A DNA stretch of 64,000 nt from Pinguiococcus pyrenoidosus (Eukaryota; Sar; Pinguiophyceae; Pinguiochrysidales; Pinguiochrysidaceae). Numbering within the stretch: position 1 is the first letter of the stretch; each line of letters starts with the position of its first letter. Under the pieces are notes generated by a model. It worked only from the letters and a program-made list of their open reading frames with translations, did no database searches and was not told the DNA's origin. Positions 58,831 to 64,000 of the stretch are shown here, one piece after another. Location: positions 1 to 64,000 of the forward strand of contig JAAMXY010000319.1 in the NCBI GenBank assembly GCA_019677205.1, in the 5' to 3' direction. The translations under genes were made by a program, and so were the position numbers.

Positions 58831-60027
58831 CTATTCCCGCGGGGGCCGCTCGCTGAGCTCTTGCTCAAGCGTTTCAACCCGAGATGCCAGCACGCCGACG
58901 AGGCTCTCCAGCGTCGCAATCCTCCCCTCCAGCAGGCTCTGCGCGTCCGCATCTCGCCCTCGGTCTCTGGCGGTCGGACTTTGGCTGGGCAGGCTGCGCG
59001 GCTTTGGGCGGAATCTCTCGGGCAGGCCCAGCGTGAATGGGACTTCGCTGTTGGCGGCGATGTCCCGCAGCCCCGCGAGATAATCCGGATATCTGAGGGG
59101 CGACGGCGCCGATGCGCCTTCTGCGCCGTCTGCCGCACTCCTTGCGCGCTGCAGCATGTCCCGCATTGCCGTGTTGCTCACCCGCTTGTTCCCACCCCCT
59201 CGGTTCACCGGCGCGACGGTAAAATCCTCCGGGCGGGGAAGACCGAGGCCTGCCAGCTGCGCAGCGTGCGCCATGACCTCGTATCGCGTGGCCGGCCGGT
59301 CGTCGGCCACGTTGAGCAGCGTGCCGGGCTCCGGCCGCTCCATGGATGCCTCGATCACCGCCACAATGTCTGCTACGTGCACGCGGCTGATGAAGGTGGT
59401 GTCGTCGACGATGCACTCGCTCAGGTCGTCGGCGTACTTGCGGATGGTGTCGAGGGCGCTGCGCCCGGGACCATAGATGCCGGCGAGGCGGAAGACGTGC
59501 ACCGGCGAGCGCGCCTCTTGCCAAAGGCTGCTCCACTCCCTCTCGGCTGCGAACCTAGCTCGGGTGCGCGCGAGGTTGGGCTTGGCGGCGGTGCTCTCAT
59601 CCACCCAGGCGCCGCCGTGGTCGCCGTAGACGCCCGTGGAGGACAGGTAGCCGAGCCATCGCAGGGCCCCGTCGTCATGCAAGCTCTCAATCTCCTCGTC
59701 CAAGTCCAGCAGGACGGGGTCGACGCCGTCCACCAAGGGCGGCACGGTGCTCAGCACATGCGAGCAGGTGTAGAGCGCGTCCAGCGCGTCCTGAGACAGG
59801 CCTTGCCTGTCGAAGAGGAAGCCCTGCACGCCCTCTTGCGCCACGGCCTCTAGCTTGTCTTCGCTGGTGCACGTGCCGTGGACCGTCCAGCCCTTGCTGC
59901 GGAGGCACTGGGCTACGGCGCTGCCCACGTAGCCCAGGCCAAAGATGAAGGCCGAGGGCGCCGCCGCCGAGTGTGCTCGCACGACGACAAGCGCCACGAG
60001 CAGGGCCGCCTGCCGCAGAGCGCCCAT
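58831..60027 (-). CDS. NAD(P)-dependent epimerase/dehydratase-like protein, atypical SDR (single exon, 398 aa)
   Basis: The frame starts at the ATG at 60027 and has no intron. A hydrophobic segment (MGALRQAALLVALVVVRAHS) directly precedes the Rossmann start SAFIFGLGYVGSAVAQCLRS (GxGxxG). Further motifs are YLSSTGVYGDHGG, FRLAGIYGPGRSALD and RVHVADIVAVIEASM, as in YeeZ-like atypical SDRs that lack the YxxxK pair. The C terminus adds a short coiled coil (IATLESLVGVLASRVETLEQ). The leader looks like a signal peptide ending near AxA. If the organism has a secondary plastid, the following APSAF could be part of a bipartite plastid leader, but SAFIF is also the first strand of the fold. Substrate is unknown. 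Confidence 0.85.
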   Translation of the reverse strand: MGALRQAALLVALVVVRAHSAAAPSAFIFGLGYVGSAVAQCLRSKGWTVHGTCTSEDKLEAVAQEGVQGFLFDRQGLSQDALDALYTCSHVLSTVPPLVDGVDPVLLDLDEEIESLHDDGALRWLGYLSSTGVYGDHGGAWVDESTAAKPNLARTRARFAAEREWSSLWQEARSPVHVFRLAGIYGPGRSALDTIRKYADDLSECIVDDTTFISRVHVADIVAVIEASMERPEPGTLLNVADDRPATRYEVMAHAAQLAGLGLPRPEDFTVAPVNRGGGNKRVSNTAMRDMLQRARSAADGAEGASAPSPLRYPDYLAGLRDIAANSEVPFTLGLPERFRPKPRSLPSQSPTARDRGRDADAQSLLEGRIATLESLVGVLASRVETLEQELSERPPRE

Positions 60028-61561
60028 CGCGTGCTCAAGCCGGGTACGGTACCAGAGACGACGGCACCGCAGCACGCTCTCTGATCTTCTCACATTGGCG
60101 CGCGCATCCGACGGTCCGACCTGGCCAGCATCGAAGAAGATTCGGGTGGATGGCTTCAGAGTCGAGATGGAGCGGAGTTGCGCTGCGTTGCACGGTTCAA
60201 GCAGTTTCGAAATATCATCAAGGACAAGGGGCCACGGTTTGGCCTGAATCGATTCGGAGCGAGGACGGAGTCTACTCTTTTTTGCTCTTTTGCTCTTTTG
60301 CTCTTCTGCCTTTCTGCCTCTTTTGATCTTTTGCTCTCAACTCGCGATGACGTGTGGTGATGGCACTTGCCTTCAACGCTGCTTCTTTTCGAATGCGTCG
60401 CCGGGGCTTGCGTGGCCGGTGTGGATACGGGGCCGTGACATAGCTTCCGAGTTCTTTTCGCCCGTGGACCATGTTGAATTTCGTGGGAGTGCAGATTTGG
60501 GCAACTTCGAGAGCAACGGTGAAGGCTGCCAGCAACTTCGACAACGGGTGTGGAAAGGGCTGAAAGCGGTTCGCCCGAGCAGCCAATCCGGCCTGTCCTC
60601 GCTGCTCGTGCGTGGCGGTCTTGAGCGCTGCGCGGCCGAAGTATGGGAAACTCCAGGCTTCCACTTGAACTTAAACAACGCTCCGCCAGAACCTGCCCGA
60701 AAGACGTCCCCCTGCAGCCAATGGCCGTCGACTGACGTTGGCTTTCTCCGGTGATGATGATGATGTGGAAAGCCCGTTCGCGCGTGAGTCCCGAAGCCAC
60801 TCGAACGTCAGTACGAAAGGCCCAATTTGGGCAAAATCTGCCCCCGAGCGGAGCCATAGGACGGAGCTTTACTGTCGTCATCTTACGCACTTGGCCTCGA
60901 CACCTGCCATTGGCCCCCGGCCTAGCACGTAGCTGGCAGATAGAACCAATCAACTTTCTCTGAAACCCGGAACGAGCTGAGCGAACCTGGACGCCCTGAA
61001 CAAGGCTGCGGCAATGGCAGGTCGAGTTGCCGATCACAGGTGCTGCCCACCTGATGTACGCCTGACATACCGGTAGCATCTGCAAGCACCGGCCGAACAA
61101 ACACGCGCAACCTTCACACGAGGCTCACCGCTTCCTACGCACCTTGACGTGAACATCAAATTGAGGCGCCAAGCTCTCCGCCGCGACTCCGCCGCGCCAC
61201 GGACACCTCTGTAGCACGAGCAAGGCCGCCTCCGTACCGGGGCCAGAAACGCGCTGCGGCACCCGCGCGAGCGAGCGAGCGAGCTGTTGGAGCTCGGAGC
61301 AGTGAGAAGCGACAAGTCTTGGCCGGCCCGCGAGGAAGCCCCCCTTCCGCGCGAGCACCGCCCGCAGCCTCCCAGCGGGGCACCGGAGTGGCTTATCCGG
61401 AGCTCGAGGAGACGCAGGTCGCGCGACCTACGCTTTCGCGGGAGTCGCGCGGATCTGGACGCGGCCCGCCCGCCGAGCAACGACGATCGTAATTCCTGAG
61501 GCGGACTCCTTTCCAAGCGCGAGGGAAGCCGCGTCACCTGCGAAAGCAGCGGTCGCGTGCC
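60028..61561. promoter_or_regulatory. Large divergent spacer between epimerase and SANT/Myb-like genes
   Basis: 1.53 kb without a supported gene. It contains a pyrimidine-rich CTTTTG repeat block (60275-60345) and three CCAAT boxes: direct at 60718-60722, inverted at 60909-60913 and direct at 60946-60950. A long minus-strand frame at 60156-61100 matches no family. The last 450 bp before 61562 are GC-rich and probably 5' UTR. Confidence 0.45.
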
Positions 61562-63324
61562 ATGGATGCGAACCGCATGCAGCCGGGCATGGCCCGCGGC
61601 ATGCACTCGGGCCCGACCATGCACGGCGCACCGGCGCCGCCGCAGGTCTACGGCGACCAGATGCGAGACCAGTACGGCACCGGACCGTCGCCTCCGATGA
61701 TGCCCAGCGGCCAGAGCAGCATGTACGCGCCTCCGCAGGGCTACGACAGGAGAGGCTACGGCCAGCAGGGCGGGAGCATGCATCCAGCCGCAGTGCACGT
61801 GCCTGCGCGACCCATGGAGCAGCCGTACGGAGCATACCCTCCCCAGCCGGGCCGCGGCATGGAGATGATGAACGACCACACGAGCCTGCCCATGATGCAT
61901 GGCCAGCACCAGCTCCATGCCCAGCAGCACGTGCAGGCGCCGTCACAAGCGCAGCAAATCGGCCAGGCTTCTGCAAACGGCATGATGATGGCCAAGATGC
62001 ACATGAACAGCGGCAACGCGGCGCCCATGAGGCATGACTCCGCGAACGCGATGGTGGCCGGCGGACCCGACTACGGCCCGATGGGAATGCAGGGCATGCA
62101 CTCGGGCGGAGGACTTCCTGGGCAGGGGGTGCCGGGCTCAGCCGGGATGCCCATGTCGATGGCCTCGATGAGCATGAGCATGGCGAATGGCCAGGTAACG
62201 GGACGTGGCAACAGTAGATGCTGCGATGGTTCTTGACAGCTTGACCTCGTGCTGACACCCCAATTCCTCTGTGCAGGGATATCCTGGGATGGCGAGCATG
62301 CCCTATCCCATGTTCTCCATGGGGAAGCACGAGGCGAAGGTTCCCGTGGTCGAGAAGAGGAAAGGGAAGTGGACCGTCGAGGAGGAGGACTACGTCATGA
62401 AGATCATCGAGCTGTTCAATCGGGGTCTTCTGAGCGCCCCCGAGGGCACGACGCTCCGTGCCTACCTCGCCGACGCGCTGAACTGCGATCCGATGCGGAT
62501 CACCAAGAAGTTCACCGGCACCGCCTGCTTGGGAAAGCGCGTGTACCACAGCGCAGAGCAGAACTCCGTCAACGCGGAGGAGATCGAGAAGGCGAAGGAG
62601 GAACTTTCCACGCTCGAGACGCGATTCAAGACGCGCCTGGAGAGGAATCGCCGAAAGGATCAGTGTAAGAAAAACGCTTTCCGCATCGCCCGCGTCTCGT
62701 GGACACCATCTCACCAAGCGTTGTGTAGGTCTGCTGGAGTTCGACTCGACGGTGCTTCAGGGACGGAACGTTGTGTCGTCGCCTGCAATCGACGCGCTCG
62801 TCATGCACCAGGGGCAAGGCCCGCCGCAAGGCCACCGGGAGTACGCCCACTACAACGGGATGACGACGCACGTGATGGATGCGATCGCGACGAACCACAG
62901 CCAGATGCCGCTGGTGGCCGAGTCCAGAGACTACCGGGCCCACATGCCCCACGGGGGCGTCCACGATCCCCGCTCGGGATATGGGCAGCAGCAGCCTCCT
63001 GGATACGGCATGGAGCCGAACTCCAACTCGTACCAAGGGTACGGAGGATCGAGCATGCCTCAGGTTCCTCCTGCCTGGCAAAGCAAAGTTGAGCCCATGC
63101 AGAGTCACATTCCAACCGGGCCGGGCAACCCTGCTCGAGGACAGCCGCAGAGACCAGAGACGCTGATGCCTTCCAACGGCGCCCACCCAAGACCGATGCC
63201 TTTCGCGAGCGCTTCGAAGCTGCCAAACGTTACCGCAGGACTGGCAAATCCAGCATCTGCTGTGTTCCCCACCCGGCCCGAGCAGTCCGGCATGCAGTAT
63301 GGGATGCCGCCCAGCGCTGCACAG

Positions 63325-63356
<32 letters not shown>

Positions 63357-64000
63357 CCAGCACCAGCAACAGCGACAGCACCAGCACCAGCAGCAGCAGC
63401 AGTCGCCGCCGCAGCAGCAACAGCAGCAGCAAGAACCGCCGCAGCAACAGCCGCCGCAGCAACAAGCTCCCTTCGCACACATGAACGGAGCGTCTCGAGA
63501 AGCGAAATGGCCTACGCAAGGACAGGCTCCAGGGCAGCGTTCTCGAACAAGCTCGGGTTCTTCAGACAAGAAGAATGCGCCCCGAGCAAATCCTCAGCAG
63601 GAGCAGGAGGGGCATCCTGCTGGCCGGCGTGTCCGACCTCGGGCAGATAGGAACGACGGGGACATGTTCATGGGCTTCCTCGATTCCGTGAGACGATCGC
63701 ATGATTCCACGTCGACCAGATCAAGGCCGGGGTCTCTCCCTGACGCCGTGCAAGAGGACGCAGCCTCGGGGCCGGATGGTCTCAGCCAGCCGTCCAAGAA
63801 GCAGCGGATAACGCTGGGAGGAAGCACCGATGCCAACCTAGCGGACGCAAGCAGGGTGCCGGTCAAGGGCGAGCGTGGGAAGCTCTCTGGGAAGCTCTCT
63901 GGAAACGGCGGCGCGAACAACGACTCAAGCAGCGAGACGGGCAGCAGTGGGGGCTCGGACAGCCTGGCCCAGCAGGAAAGCGATGCCACCACCCGGGAAT
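61562..64000 (+). CDS. SANT/Myb-like, Gln-rich nuclear protein (partial; three exons seen)
   Basis: Exons 61562-62194, 62277-62664 and 62729 to beyond the window edge; there is no stop before 64000. Exon 1 encodes a low-complexity Met/Gly/Pro/Gln-rich segment. Exon 2 carries the only folded domain: GKWTVEEEDYVMKIIELFNR, GLLSAPEGTTLRAYLADALN and CDPMRITKKFTGTACLGKRV, then a charged helix STLETRFKTRLERNRRKDQ. I recall this SANT-like domain with the CDPMRI(T/S)KKF core as common in diatoms, brown algae and oomycetes, where its function is untested. Exon 3 is again disordered, with a polyglutamine tract and basic and Ser-rich stretches (SKKQR). The composition suggests a chromatin or transcription regulator. 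Confidence 0.82.
63322..63465 (+). repeat. Polyglutamine (CAG/CAA) tract
   Basis: Mixed CAG and CAA codons, interrupted by a few His, Arg and Pro codons, encode about 40 glutamines in the SANT/Myb-like protein. The codon mixing suggests selection for the peptide rather than a pure slippage repeat. Confidence 0.9.

Noticed and set aside
58831-60027. Firm plastid-targeting call for the epimerase from APSAF after the leader
   Set aside because: The same residues form the first beta strand of the Rossmann fold, so the motif match may be coincidental.
60156-61100. 314-codon minus-strand frame in the large spacer
   Set aside because: No recognisable motif, Arg/Ser/His-rich, and it crosses repeat blocks and CCAAT boxes.

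Overview
This is a gene-dense, GC-rich stretch of nuclear DNA from a unicellular eukaryote. It is not bacterial: 45 spliceosomal GT...AG introns can be placed, most of them 44 to 141 bp, and several genes encode typical eukaryotic proteins (exocyst Sec8, a TBC Rab-GAP, a polycystin channel, a mitochondrial EF-G with presequence). The SANT/Myb-like domain of the rightmost gene belongs to a type I recall mainly from diatoms, brown algae, oomycetes and other stramenopile or related algal genomes, so a stramenopile or other secondary-plastid protist is my best guess. The organism cannot be fixed from this sequence. No plastid gene, rRNA, tRNA, transposase or CRISPR was recognised.

Sixteen protein genes fill the window. 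From left to right they are: a kinase-TPR protein (-); a 4,689-residue ARM/ankyrin/polycystin-type channel (-); a small PH protein (+); a METTL-type methyltransferase (-); an IQ + PH-like protein (+); a ketopantoate-reductase-like oxidoreductase (-); a PH/multi-TM/ARM membrane protein (+); exocyst Sec8 (-); mitochondrial EF-G (+); a Gyp1/TBC1D22-type Rab-GAP (-); a cyclophilin (+); an MnmM/YtqB-like RNA methyltransferase (-); a mitochondrial CBS-pair protein (+); a 4,549-residue SH3/DUF3638-like/EF-hand giant (-); an atypical-SDR epimerase (-); and a SANT/Myb-like, Gln-rich nuclear protein (+, running off the right edge).

From the channel gene through the giant gene, 13 consecutive genes alternate strand without exception. 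Divergent pairs therefore share short promoters (about 290 to 930 bp) and convergent pairs end 75 to 490 bp apart. Three of the six divergent promoters contain a conspicuous AT-rich island, and CCAAT boxes lie upstream of several starts.

Gene models were built by hand from conserved protein motifs, GT/AG sites and phase. Each complete model sums to a whole number of codons. Introns that are stop-free and a multiple of three can hide inside long reading frames, and one such intron was found in the TBC gene. By theme, 36-44 kb carries four likely mitochondrial or RNA-modification genes (EF-G, cyclophilin, MnmM-like, CBS). The rest is dominated by signalling, trafficking and very large multidomain membrane-associated proteins.
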